From NCBI RefSeq assembly GCF_000416965.1, contig NZ_ATCL01000014.1, positions 124,001 through 188,000 of the forward strand: a stretch of DNA of 64,000 nucleotides. The letters are read 5' to 3'. Source of the DNA: Exiguobacterium chiriqhucha RW-2. Its GTDB lineage: Bacteria > Bacillota > Bacilli > Exiguobacteriales > Exiguobacteriaceae. The first letter of the stretch is position 1. Each line of letters opens with the position of its first letter. Position numbers and translations under genes: made by a program. Shown here piece after piece: positions 42,481-52,224 of this stretch. The notes beneath the pieces are model-generated. The model did not search any database and had not been told where the DNA came from. It saw nothing but the letters and a program-made list of their open reading frames with translations.

Positions 42481-43607
42481 TGTATAACGGAACGTTTATC
42501 CGCAAGATGACACGCATGCAGAACGTGCAACGATGGGACGAGTATGCACCGCATTATCATGACAATGCGGCAAGCCACAGTTTCCGCGTCGCTGTCTTCA
42601 GCTTAATCGCGGCATATTACGAAGAGAACAAAGGACGGGACGTCAACTTGCTCGACGTGCTCGGCAAGGCGCTGTTCCATGATATGAACGAAGTGCAGAC
42701 CGGTCCAATCATGCACCGGACGAAAAAAGAACCGACGCTCAAAGAACATATCGAACGGATGGAGCGGACGGCGAGTCTCGGACTCGTCGAGTTGTTGTCG
42801 CAGTCGCTCCGGCCGCATTTTTATCGTTTCCTCGTCGAGGCGGAGGACAACTCATTCGAAGGACGGCTCGTCGATGGAATCGATTCGTTCGACGCGATGC
42901 TGTTCGTCCGCCGGGAAGTCGGACACGGCTCGCCCCATTTCGTCGCGAAGCTTGAAGAGATGAAAGCAGCCCTGCGCGATCATCCGCTCGAATCAGTCCG
43001 CTGGCTCTATGAACAAGTCGAGGCCGAGACCGACGTGGCGACGTTCATCGAGAACGTCATGCGGATGGACAGTGTAAGACGGTGGAAAGGCCGTTTCAAT
43101 ACAATCGACGATAACGACGCCATCCATGGATTCAGGGCGGCCGCGCTCGGGCTGTTCAGCGGCTTGTTGGAGCGCGAGAAATATGACGTCGACGTCGATG
43201 TCGCCGAATTGACGGCCCGCCTTCTCTGTCACGACCTCGTCGAAGGGGTGACCGGGGACGTGCTCGGCCCGGTGAAACATTCGACCGCCGAGACCGGTGC
43301 GGCGTTCGAGGCATACGAACGAGCCGAGAGCGAGGCGCTCTTGTCGCTCCTCCCGGACTATATGCAGCCGGCGTTCCGTCGCTATATGGCCGATTCGAAA
43401 GATGACACGTATGAAGGGATGCTCGTCGATATGATGGACAAACTCGATGCGCTCATCAAGATGAACATGGAGCGGAAGATGAACGGGGCTGAGTACGAGG
43501 TCACGTATCGGGAACAACTTCGTAAAGTGCAGATGCGCTACGAGAACCCGAGCATGTTGTTCTTCTTGGCGTATATCTTGCACGATTTAGATTACGTCAC
43601 TAGTTAA
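42480..43607 (+). CDS. Protein with two tandem YfbR-like HD domains
   Basis: A 375-residue protein made of two copies of a YfbR-type HD phosphohydrolase domain. Copy one (about 1-180) has His33 (SHSFR), His67-Asp68 (LFHDMNE) and LVDGIDSFDA. Copy two (about 187-375) has His216 (IHGFR), His251-Asp252 (LCHDLVE) and LVDMMDKLDA. YfbR removes phosphate from deoxynucleoside monophosphates. Both metal sites seem intact. The ATG overlaps the channel stop and follows AAGGAGG, so the two genes are coupled. Confidence 0.88.
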   Translation: MYNGTFIRKMTRMQNVQRWDEYAPHYHDNAASHSFRVAVFSLIAAYYEENKGRDVNLLDVLGKALFHDMNEVQTGPIMHRTKKEPTLKEHIERMERTASLGLVELLSQSLRPHFYRFLVEAEDNSFEGRLVDGIDSFDAMLFVRREVGHGSPHFVAKLEEMKAALRDHPLESVRWLYEQVEAETDVATFIENVMRMDSVRRWKGRFNTIDDNDAIHGFRAAALGLFSGLLEREKYDVDVDVAELTARLLCHDLVEGVTGDVLGPVKHSTAETGAAFEAYERAESEALLSLLPDYMQPAFRRYMADSKDDTYEGMLVDMMDKLDALIKMNMERKMNGAEYEVTYREQLRKVQMRYENPSMLFFLAYILHDLDYVTS

Positions 43608-43611
43608 CAAG

Positions 43612-43640
43612 GTCGCAGACGAACTGTCTGCGGCTTTTTT
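43612..43640 (+). terminator. Terminator of the channel/HD gene pair
   Basis: CGCAGAC (43614-43620) / GTCTGCG (43626-43632) followed by six Ts that run into the first PadR-type site. Confidence 0.8.
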
Positions 43641-43708
43641 ATATCATTTATTGACATATATCATTAAACGATATATATTTAGAGTAAGATATATCAATGA
43701 ATGATATA
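43640..43708. promoter_or_regulatory. padR promoter with three TATATC-N7-GATATA sites
   Basis: Perfect sites at 43657-43675 and 43690-43708, and one with a single mismatch (GACATA) at 43640-43658. TTGACA (43651-43656), 17 bases and TATATT (43674-43679) form the promoter; the middle site fills the spacer and the last lies just before the ribosome site. Autorepression by the PadR protein is the natural reading. Confidence 0.8.
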
Positions 43709-43720
43709 GGAGGTGGCGGG

Positions 43721-44053
43721 ATGCCACGTAACGACACAATCGAGCTCGGAGAATTGACCGACAGCATGCTCTATATCCTGCTCGCCTTGACCGAGGCGCG
43801 TCACGGCTATTTGATTATGCAGTTCGTCGAGGAGTTGACGAACGGACGAATCAAGATCGGTCCTGCGTCGATGTACACCATCATCAAGAAGCTCGTGAAC
43901 GCGCAACTGATTGATCCGATTGACGGGGACGGCAAGCAGAAACGCTATGTGATTACGGGCCAAGGCCGTGCCCTCGTGGCGGAAGACTTGAAACGGCGGC
44001 AAGCGATCGTTGACGATGCACGCTTCATTTTAGACGGGGAGGGACACCGATGA
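43721..44053 (+). CDS. PadR-family regulator
   Basis: A 110-residue PadR winged-helix protein (SMLYILLALTEARHGYLIMQFVEE, GPASMYTIIKKLVNAQLI) with a short dimerisation helix. The ATG follows ATAGGAGGTGG. It overlaps the DUF2812 gene by four bases, a pairing seen widely in Firmicutes, where the regulator controls its membrane partner. Its own promoter carries three matching inverted repeats. Confidence 0.94.
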   Translation: MPRNDTIELGELTDSMLYILLALTEARHGYLIMQFVEELTNGRIKIGPASMYTIIKKLVNAQLIDPIDGDGKQKRYVITGQGRALVAEDLKRRQAIVDDARFILDGEGHR

Positions 44054-44577
44054 AACGCAAATATATGTCGAGTTGGGGATTGGCGTTCGCCGAAGAACGG
44101 GAAATGAAAAAGCTAGGGGAGATGGCAGCTCGTGGCTGGCATTTAGAGAAGTTCGCTCCACTCGGCTATACGCTCGTCGAAGGGGAACCGATGGACGTGC
44201 GCTATAGTCTCGATTATCGCAAACAACCGGACGAGGATTACTTCGAACTGTTCGCCGCGAGCGGATGGGAACATGTCACGTCGACCGGCGATGAGATTCA
44301 TGTGTTCAAAGGCAGTCCGGACGCGACGCCTCTTTATACGGATCGCCAGACGACCCAAGAGAAATATGGGCAAGTCGAGCGGACGATGGGGCGGGGTGCG
44401 CTCATCTGCTTGCTGTTATTCCTCGGATTCGTGTTCATGCTCCAATTGGATTGGCCGCAGACGGCGGAAGCCATCATTTTGGTGCTACAGACGCTTGTCG
44501 TCATCGGGCTCGTCTTCACAGGACTCCCGTATCTCGGTTTCCTCGTGAAGCGAAAACGTTTGGAACGGAATGAATGA
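44050..44577 (+). CDS. DUF2812 membrane protein
   Basis: A 175-residue protein: DUF2812 domain in the first two thirds (EREMKKLGEMAARGWHLEKF, then the Trp-containing AASGWEHV), then two membrane helices. Its function is unknown. The ATG overlaps the padR stop. PadR/DUF2812 pairs are thought to respond to membrane or drug stress, but nothing in this sequence shows the signal. Confidence 0.9.
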   Translation: MKRKYMSSWGLAFAEEREMKKLGEMAARGWHLEKFAPLGYTLVEGEPMDVRYSLDYRKQPDEDYFELFAASGWEHVTSTGDEIHVFKGSPDATPLYTDRQTTQEKYGQVERTMGRGALICLLLFLGFVFMLQLDWPQTAEAIILVLQTLVVIGLVFTGLPYLGFLVKRKRLERNE

Positions 44578-44582
44578 CTAGG

Positions 44583-44607
44583 CGGATGGCACAAGCCATC
44601 CGTTTTG
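44583..44607 (+). terminator. Terminator of the PadR/DUF2812 pair
   Basis: CGGATGGC (44583-44590), ACAA loop, GCCATCCG (44595-44602), four Ts. Confidence 0.82.
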
Positions 44608-44676
44608 CTTTGGTCGACTGAACTATTCAAGAAAAAAATAGTTAGGCGCAGAGAACTGTTTTATGGAAATCCTCTA

Positions 44677-44723
44677 TTCAACCAAAATAGAATCGGGCAT
44701 GATAATTAATGAAAGCGCTTGCA
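44677..44723 (+). promoter_or_regulatory. cre: Amylase promoter with cre site
   Basis: TTCAAC (44677-44682), 18 bases and GATAAT (44701-44706). TGAAAGCGCTTGCA (44710-44723) follows four bases later and differs from an ideal CcpA palindrome at one position. CcpA bound at the start point would repress when glucose is plentiful, as for amyE. Confidence 0.78.
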
Positions 44724-44733
44724 TTCATTTTGA

Positions 44734-46293
<1,560 letters not shown>

Positions 46294-46298
46294 CGAAA

Positions 46299-46345
46299 AC
46301 ACCCGATTGAAGTGAGGGGATCCTCTCTTCGATCGGGTGTTGTTT
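46299..46345. terminator. Bidirectional terminator, amylase / lipM
   Basis: 20-base arms (46299-46318 with 46322-46341) with a few mismatches. Confidence 0.82.
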
Positions 46346-46349
46346 GAAT

Positions 46350-47180
46350 TTAGCGTTTCCAGACCCACTCGTCACTCTCATATTTGGCGACGAGCTCCTG
46401 AATCTCTTGTTGCTGCGCCTCGGTGAACGTCAGCGGTTCGAACGTCAAGTCGAACGCGTCACGGAACCCGTCCGTGAACGCCGCCGCGACCTCGTCGAAG
46501 GCGACCGGTCGACCGAGCGTCTCGTTCAAGGAGACGGCCTTGTCACCAAAGCGGGCTTTCGCCTCCGCCTTCGCATCGGCCTCGAGATTGAAGCAGTCGA
46601 ACAAGACGTCATCGTCAATCGATAACGGAATCGACCCGTGCTGTAGGACGGCACCTTGGTGGCGCACTTGGGCGCTCCCGGCGATTTTCTTCCCGTCGAC
46701 CGCGAGCTCATAGTACGAAGCGGCGTCAAAACAGACGGCCGATTTCGGTTTTCGGAGCGCCTCACGGTCGGCCTCGGTCAGCGGCACCGAGAACTCGGCA
46801 GGGACGCCGAGCGCGTGGTAGCCACGGCGCACCCCTTCGGTCAGGAGGCGATAGCTCTCGATGACGTTCGTCGGCAAAGACGGCATCGTCTCAGGGAGAA
46901 TGACGCTATACGTCAGCTCGTCCGCGTGCAAGACGGCCCGCCCGCCGGTCAAACGACGGACGACCGGGATGCCGTTCAACGTGAGTGCGTCCCGATCGAG
47001 GTCGCGCGTCGCCCGTTGGAAGCGTCCGACGCTGATGGCGTGCGGGGCCCAGGCATAAAAGCGAAGTGTCGGTTTTACGTCACCACGCGCGACCCAGCCG
47101 GCGATGGCCTCGTCGATAGCCATATTCTCGGCCGGGGACAGCGGGGCGGTATGAAGCAAATGCCATGTCGTTCCAATCAT
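46350..47180 (-). CDS. lipM: Octanoyltransferase LipM
   Basis: LipM moves octanoate from acyl carrier protein to GcvH, the first step of lipoyl assembly in Bacillus. The 276-residue biotin/lipoate-ligase-fold protein has the catalytic Cys150 in SAVCFDAASYYEL, the same number as in B. subtilis LipM, with GISVGRFQ-like (AISVGRFQ), RRLTGGRAVLH and the lysine in DGKKIAGSAQ. It follows lipA after 18 bases. The lysine that true lipoate ligases use with ATP cannot be told apart, but Cys150 favours LipM. Confidence 0.92.
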   Translation of the reverse strand: MIGTTWHLLHTAPLSPAENMAIDEAIAGWVARGDVKPTLRFYAWAPHAISVGRFQRATRDLDRDALTLNGIPVVRRLTGGRAVLHADELTYSVILPETMPSLPTNVIESYRLLTEGVRRGYHALGVPAEFSVPLTEADREALRKPKSAVCFDAASYYELAVDGKKIAGSAQVRHQGAVLQHGSIPLSIDDDVLFDCFNLEADAKAEAKARFGDKAVSLNETLGRPVAFDEVAAAFTDGFRDAFDLTFEPLTFTEAQQQEIQELVAKYESDEWVWKR

Positions 47181-47198
47181 AAACGTCTCTTCTTTCTC

Positions 47199-48095
47199 TT
47201 AGTCGATTGGCAACATCGTGTGACGACGCGCCTTGTGGACTTGTTCGTCCGCGTGATACGAGGAACGCACGAGCGGTCCGGCCTCGCAATGGGAGAATCC
47301 TTTCGCCAATGCAATCTCTTTCAGCTCGGCGAACTCATCCGGATGGTAATAGCGTTCGACGTCGAGGTGCTTCTTCGTCGGCTGCAAGTATTGGCCGAGC
47401 GTGAGGATGTCGACATGATGGGCCCGGAGGTCGTCCATCGCTTGAATCAACTCTTCCTTCGTCTCGCCGAGTCCGACCATGATGGACGACTTCGTCGGGA
47501 TATCCGGGTTTAGCTCTTTCGATCGTTTTAAAAATTCGAGCGTCCGGTCGTACGTCGCTTTGGCGCGGACTCTAGGTGTCAAGCGGCGGACCGTCTCCAA
47601 GTTATGGTTCATGATGTCCGGTCCGGCATCGATGAGCGTCTGGAGCGCCGAGAAGTCACCCATCATATCCGACGGGAGCACTTCGATTGACGTCTCCGGG
47701 TTCATACCGCGGACAGCGCGGACCGTCTCGGCGAATACCGTCGCTCCGTAGTCGTTCAAGTCGTCGCGGGCGACGGCCGTGATGACGACGTGCTTCAGGT
47801 TCATGAGGCGGACCGACTCGGCAACGCGTTTCGGTTCTTCCCAGTCTAGTTCGTTCGGCTTGCCCGTCGTGACCGCGCAGAAGCGGCAGGCGCGGGTGCA
47901 AATGCTCCCAAGAATCATGAACGTCGCGGTGCGGCGGACGGCCCAGCATTCATGGATGTTCGGACATTTCGCCTCTTCACAGACGGTATGTAGATTTTTC
48001 TCGCGCATCATCTTTTTGAGACCGGTGTATGTCTCGTTCGTGTTCAGTTTAATCTTTAACCATTCCGGCTTTCGTTTCAGTTCCCCTCGTGCCAA
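47199..48095 (-). CDS. lipA: Lipoyl synthase
   Basis: LipA is a radical-SAM enzyme that inserts two sulfurs into protein-bound octanoyl groups. The 298-residue protein has the auxiliary-cluster cysteines Cys39, Cys44 and Cys50 ([12 protein letters not shown]), the radical-SAM CX3CX2C at Cys66, Cys70 and Cys73 (CTRACRFC), and the C-terminal RSSYHADE serine region. TTG start eight bases after AAAAAGGGGG. lipM follows it in one operon. Confidence 0.97.
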   Translation of the reverse strand: MARGELKRKPEWLKIKLNTNETYTGLKKMMREKNLHTVCEEAKCPNIHECWAVRRTATFMILGSICTRACRFCAVTTGKPNELDWEEPKRVAESVRLMNLKHVVITAVARDDLNDYGATVFAETVRAVRGMNPETSIEVLPSDMMGDFSALQTLIDAGPDIMNHNLETVRRLTPRVRAKATYDRTLEFLKRSKELNPDIPTKSSIMVGLGETKEELIQAMDDLRAHHVDILTLGQYLQPTKKHLDVERYYHPDEFAELKEIALAKGFSHCEAGPLVRSSYHADEQVHKARRHTMLPID

Positions 48096-48255
48096 GATGA
48101 TTTCCCCCTTTTTGAAAGTTAACCCCTAACAAAAAGAGTTTACCAAAGATGAGGAAGAATTCGAACCAGCGAAATTATTGGCTTTGCCAATACAGCTTGG
48201 ATGTGTGTCAAAACAGAACATATATTTCAAAATGGTTACGCTTTCATGTGAAGTG

Positions 48256-48284
48256 TTGTTTCCCATTTTTTGAATTGCTATACT
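48256..48284 (+). promoter_or_regulatory. nagZ promoter (extended -10)
   Basis: TTGTTT (48256-48261), 17 bases and TGC-TATACT (48279-48284). The start near 48291 gives a leader of about 134 bases with a terminator-like hairpin. Confidence 0.72.
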
Positions 48285-48295
48285 GACGTTGACCA

Positions 48296-48384
48296 CCTGA
48301 ATAAGGACCATATGTAACTGATACGATCAGGCATGGGGTGAACGAGCGTTGGTGAGGCAACGCTTCTTCCTCCATGCCTTTTTG
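48296..48384 (+). promoter_or_regulatory. Leader with terminator hairpin before nagZ, possible attenuator
   Basis: AGGCATGG (48329-48336) pairs with CCATGCCT (48372-48379), enclosing AGCGTTG (48345-48351) / CAACGCT (48358-48364), followed by TTTTTG. This is an intrinsic terminator between promoter and gene. Upstream, CCTGA (48296-48300) can pair with TCAGG (48327-48331) that overlaps the terminator's left arm, a short candidate antiterminator. It matches no riboswitch class that I can recognise. Confidence 0.6.
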
Positions 48385-48424
48385 TTTGGGGGTCGGGGAA
48401 ACTTTCAAAAAAGGAGTGGGGAAC

Positions 48425-50374
48425 ATGAACAAAGCATTGAACTGGACGGCGACACTGGGGCTAACGACAGCGCTACTCGTCTCATCGGTCCCGATGGCGA
48501 CTGCGGTCGTAGCGGAGGAGACGCCAGCAACGTCGATTGAGCAGCGTGTGGACGCCAAGCTCGCGTCGATGACGCTTGAACAAAAGCTCGGTCAAATGAT
48601 CATGCCAGACTTCCGATTATGGAACGGGGCGAACCATACGGCACTCGCGACAGATGTGGCGCGCGTCGTCGATCGGTTTGACCTCGGGGGTGTCATCTTG
48701 TTCGCGGAAAACGTGACCGAGACCGAACAGACGACGAAACTCGTCCACGACCTCCAAGAAGTCGTCAAACAAGACGAAAGCAACGACGTACCGCTCTTCA
48801 TCACGATCGACCAAGAGGGTGGAATCGTGACACGTCTCGGGACGGGCACGAACTTGCCGGGTAACATGGCGCTCGGGGCGACACGGAGCAGCCAGTACGC
48901 ATACGACGCGGGGAATATTATCGGTTCGGAGTTGAACGCTCTCGGGGTGAACGTCAACTTCGGTCCGGTGCTAGACGTCAACAACAACCCGGCCAACCCG
49001 GTCATCGGCGTACGCTCGTTCTCGAGCCACCCAGAACTCGTCGGCGAGCTCGGCTCGGCGATGACACAAGGGATTCAAGACCAGGGCGTCGCCGCGACGG
49101 CGAAGCATTTCCCAGGTCATGGTGACACGGCGGTCGACTCGCATTACGGACTTCCGATCGTCGACAAATCGCTCGAAGACTTGCGCGGTCTCGAGTTGTT
49201 ACCGTTCAAACGAGCCATCACCGAAGGCATCGACATGATCATGACGGCACACATTGGGATGCCACAAATCGAGGATGAGGTCGTCAACTCACCGCGCGGC
49301 ACATTCCCGCTCCCAGCGACGCTCTCGGACGACGTCATCACGGGCGTGTTACGGGAAGACATGGGCTATGACGGGATTGTCATCACGGACGCCTTGAACA
49401 TGCAGGCGATTGCCGATAACTTCACGGAAGCCGAAGCGGTCATCAAGACGTTCGATGCGGGCGTGGATATCGCGCTCATGCCGACGATTTTACGGTCGAA
49501 CGCGGACGTCGTGAAGCTCGAGACGATCTTTGAAGACGTCATGGCGGCCGTCGAGGATGGACGCCTGTCAGAAGAGAAGATTGATGCAGCGGTCGAGCGG
49601 ATTTTGACGCTCAAAGCGGAACGCGGTATTTGGCAAGAGTCGGTCGACACGACGACGCTCGAGGCGAAACTCGCCGAGGCGAATGCGGTCGTCGGCAGTG
49701 CCGAACATAAAGCGAAAGAACGTGAAATCGCCGAGGCGGCGGTCACGCTCGTGAAAAATGACGACAAGACGCTCCCGTTCAAACCGAAAAAAGGTGAGAC
49801 GGTCCTCGTCTTGTCACCGGCGAAAGACCAGACGGACAGCATGATCAAGACGATCAAGTCGCTCGAGAAGAACGCCGGTAACATGAAAGACGTGAACGTC
49901 ATCGCTGCGAACTATACGGCATCGACGAAGCACTTGGATCAAAACCCGGCATTGAAAGAAAAACTCGACGCGGCCGACTATATCATCGTCGGCTCGAACG
50001 TGAACAACAGCGCCAAGCTGAAATCGACGTCGGCTGACAACTACGTGCCGGCCGAAGTGTTCCGTTACGCCAACGAGACGGGCAAGAAGTCAGTCTTGCT
50101 CAGCCTGCGTAACCCGTACGATGTGGCGGTTCAGCCGGACGCACCGGCCCAGCTCATCATCTACGGCTTCAAAGGTGACCCGAACGGACCGGATTCAGAG
50201 GCGGGCAATGCCAAATCGGCAGGACCGAACCTCCCGGCCGGCATTCGCGCCATCTTTGGTGAAGTGAAACCGACGGGCAAACTCCCGGTCGACGTACCGA
50301 CGTTCGAGAACGGCGTGTTCGGAGATGACTTGCACCTCGAGTTTGGTGACGGATTCCGTAACTGGAACAAGTAA
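48425..50374 (+). CDS. nagZ: Secreted GH3 beta-N-acetylglucosaminidase
   Basis: NagZ removes terminal GlcNAc from muropeptides or cell-wall fragments. The 649-residue protein has a signal peptide (to about residue 31, no lipobox), then a GH3 barrel with KHFPGHGDTAVDSH (227-240; the Asp238/His240 catalytic dyad). Nucleophile Asp321 lies in GIVITDALNM. An additional C-terminal domain resembles B. subtilis NagZ/YbbD. AAAAAGGAGTGGGG precedes the ATG. MurP, MupG and MurQ for the next steps lie 8-12 kb downstream. Confidence 0.95.
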   Translation: MNKALNWTATLGLTTALLVSSVPMATAVVAEETPATSIEQRVDAKLASMTLEQKLGQMIMPDFRLWNGANHTALATDVARVVDRFDLGGVILFAENVTETEQTTKLVHDLQEVVKQDESNDVPLFITIDQEGGIVTRLGTGTNLPGNMALGATRSSQYAYDAGNIIGSELNALGVNVNFGPVLDVNNNPANPVIGVRSFSSHPELVGELGSAMTQGIQDQGVAATAKHFPGHGDTAVDSHYGLPIVDKSLEDLRGLELLPFKRAITEGIDMIMTAHIGMPQIEDEVVNSPRGTFPLPATLSDDVITGVLREDMGYDGIVITDALNMQAIADNFTEAEAVIKTFDAGVDIALMPTILRSNADVVKLETIFEDVMAAVEDGRLSEEKIDAAVERILTLKAERGIWQESVDTTTLEAKLAEANAVVGSAEHKAKEREIAEAAVTLVKNDDKTLPFKPKKGETVLVLSPAKDQTDSMIKTIKSLEKNAGNMKDVNVIAANYTASTKHLDQNPALKEKLDAADYIIVGSNVNNSAKLKSTSADNYVPAEVFRYANETGKKSVLLSLRNPYDVAVQPDAPAQLIIYGFKGDPNGPDSEAGNAKSAGPNLPAGIRAIFGEVKPTGKLPVDVPTFENGVFGDDLHLEFGDGFRNWNK

Positions 50375-50377
50375 ACT

Positions 50378-50417
50378 AAAACCGCGAGCGCCCCATGAGG
50401 GTGCTCGCGGTTTTTCG
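50378..50417. terminator. Bidirectional terminator, nagZ / degV
   Basis: AAAACCGCGAGC arm pairs with GCTCGCGGTTTT, extended by CCC/GGG with one mismatch; T runs on both sides. Confidence 0.88.
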
Positions 50418-50425
50418 TTTGATTG

Positions 50426-51271
50426 TCACGCCTCGAAATAGCCGACGACGAGAAGGCCTGGGCCTGTGTGCGCCCCGATGGCCGAACCGACGATCGTCTT
50501 CGTGACGCTCGCCGGGTTCACATGTTCCCGTAACAACGCCTCGAACTGATCGGCTTTGACCGGGTCGTCCCCGTGACCGATGAAGATATGCCCACCCTCG
50601 ACGAGCGGTTTCGACTCGGTCATCCACTCGACGATGCGGCGTAACACTTTCTTGTGACCGCGCACCTTCTCGATTGGGACGAGTTTGCCGTCTTCGACTG
50701 TCAAAAGCGGTAAAATTGTCAACAAATCCCCGATGAACGCGCTCGCTTTCGAGACACGGCCGCCGCGCATCAAATACTCGAGCGATTCGACCGTGAACAA
50801 ATGCCGGATTTTGCCGACGAGCGACGTCGCGTAGGCGACCGTCTCTTCATACGTATGGTCTTGGCCATACTCGGCGACCGTCTTGACGAACAGCCCTTGG
50901 CCGACGGACGCGGCACGCGTATCGAGAATATGGAACGTGCTGTTCGGGTATTCTTCTTTAAGTAGGTTGCCGACCATGACGGCCGTCTGGTATGTACCCG
51001 AGAGCTCGCCCGAGAAAGCGAGATACAGGAACGGGATTTCTGATTCGAGATGTTGGCGGAAACAATGCTCAAGTCGGGCCGCCTCGATTTGGAACGTCTT
51101 CGGTGTCTTGCCGTTCCGCATCGCGTCGTACACGTCTTTCGGTTGAATCGTTTCTCCGTCTAAAAATTCCTCGTTGTCGATGATGACGCCGAGTGGCAAT
51201 ACCTCGAGGCCGTACTCGATAACTTGGTCTTGGGTCAAATCGGCTCCGGTATCGGTTATGATTTTAAACAT
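50426..51271 (-). CDS. DegV-family fatty-acid-binding protein (FakB-like)
   Basis: A 281-residue DegV protein. The family includes FakB, which presents a bound fatty acid to the kinase FakA for incorporation into phospholipid. Signature segments: IITDTGADLT at the start, AFSGELSGTYQTA in the middle, and GSAIGAHTGPG near the C-terminus that contacts the carboxylate. It follows lipL after four bases in the same orientation, so an octanoate/fatty-acid link is attractive but not shown. Confidence 0.92.
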   Translation of the reverse strand: MFKIITDTGADLTQDQVIEYGLEVLPLGVIIDNEEFLDGETIQPKDVYDAMRNGKTPKTFQIEAARLEHCFRQHLESEIPFLYLAFSGELSGTYQTAVMVGNLLKEEYPNSTFHILDTRAASVGQGLFVKTVAEYGQDHTYEETVAYATSLVGKIRHLFTVESLEYLMRGGRVSKASAFIGDLLTILPLLTVEDGKLVPIEKVRGHKKVLRRIVEWMTESKPLVEGGHIFIGHGDDPVKADQFEALLREHVNPASVTKTIVGSAIGAHTGPGLLVVGYFEA

Positions 51272-51275
51272 GCGG

Positions 51276-52118
51276 TCACTCCTCTGCTAATTGTTGTTCA
51301 ATGTCGCGAATCGGTTCGTTGCGTTTCCACATCCGGTCGAGCTGGGTCGCGAGCGTCGTTTGTTCGTTCTCATCGAGCGTGCCAGGTATGAGCCGGCTCA
51401 TGCCACCGAGGACGGTGTAGGCGCGACGCAACACGTCATCGACAGTGAGCGGGATTCCAAGCAAATCCTCGAGTGACGCCATCGTCTCAGGGACGATGGC
51501 CGGATAGGTAAAGCGCGTCGCTTCACCTTGGATGGCTTGCGCATAAAAGTCACGGATGAGCGCGGCCCGTTCACTTCCGCTCTTGCGGACGCTCAAGTAA
51601 ATCTGGACGGCGACGCCGCCACGGACGCGGCGCTGTGAAATACCGGCGAACTTCTTGCCGTCAATCGACAAATCGAAGCTGCCCGGGCAGTATGAGCCGA
51701 CGATTTCGCCAGGCACGATCTCGTTCGTCACATCTTGGAACATGAGTTGGATGAGTGACGTCATCGCCTCGTAGCCGCTATCGATTTGAATCCCGTCTTT
51801 CTCGGGTAAAATCAAAGATAAGTTCAACACGTCCGCGTCTAAGACGACGGCCAGTCCTCCTGAATTGCGGACGACAGGACGGAAGCCGTGTTCATGAAGC
51901 AAACGGATGCCATCTGCCAAGTGGGGCAGACGGGCGTCTTGAATCCCGAGCACGACCGTGTTTAGATGAACCCAGGCCCGCAGGACGGCACCTGACGTCG
52001 CGGTCGAGGCACAGAGCGTATCGTCCGTCGCGAACGATTGCTCGGCTTGGAACGCCGGACCGAGCGAAGACTGGTCAATGACACGGTAGGTCGGTTGTCG
52101 TAATAATGGATGGGTCAT
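51276..52118 (-). CDS. lipL: Octanoyl-[GcvH]:protein N-octanoyltransferase LipL
   Basis: LipL transfers octanoyl from GcvH to the E2 subunits of 2-oxoacid dehydrogenases. The 280-residue protein has the catalytic cysteine (Cys144) in GSYCPGSFDLSIDGKKFAGI and VRNSGGLAVVLDADVLNLSL, both typical of B. subtilis LipL (YwfL). ATG 52118 lies nine bases from AAAAGGAA; the ATG two codons earlier is too close. It is upstream of degV and divergent from ywfO, as in the B. subtilis ywf region. Confidence 0.93.
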   Translation of the reverse strand: MTHPLLRQPTYRVIDQSSLGPAFQAEQSFATDDTLCASTATSGAVLRAWVHLNTVVLGIQDARLPHLADGIRLLHEHGFRPVVRNSGGLAVVLDADVLNLSLILPEKDGIQIDSGYEAMTSLIQLMFQDVTNEIVPGEIVGSYCPGSFDLSIDGKKFAGISQRRVRGGVAVQIYLSVRKSGSERAALIRDFYAQAIQGEATRFTYPAIVPETMASLEDLLGIPLTVDDVLRRAYTVLGGMSRLIPGTLDENEQTTLATQLDRMWKRNEPIRDIEQQLAEE

Positions 52119-52224
52119 ATACATAATTCCTTTTCAATAAATAATTTCCTTCCCATTATAACATGGGAGGAACCACGCGCTAGAAGTCGAATCCAATCAT
52201 TAATGAAACGTAGGGGGCAACGTC

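Noticed and set aside
48233-48246. cre site upstream of nagZ
   Set aside because: Only the right half (CGCTTTCA) fits; three mismatches in the left half against the CcpA consensus.
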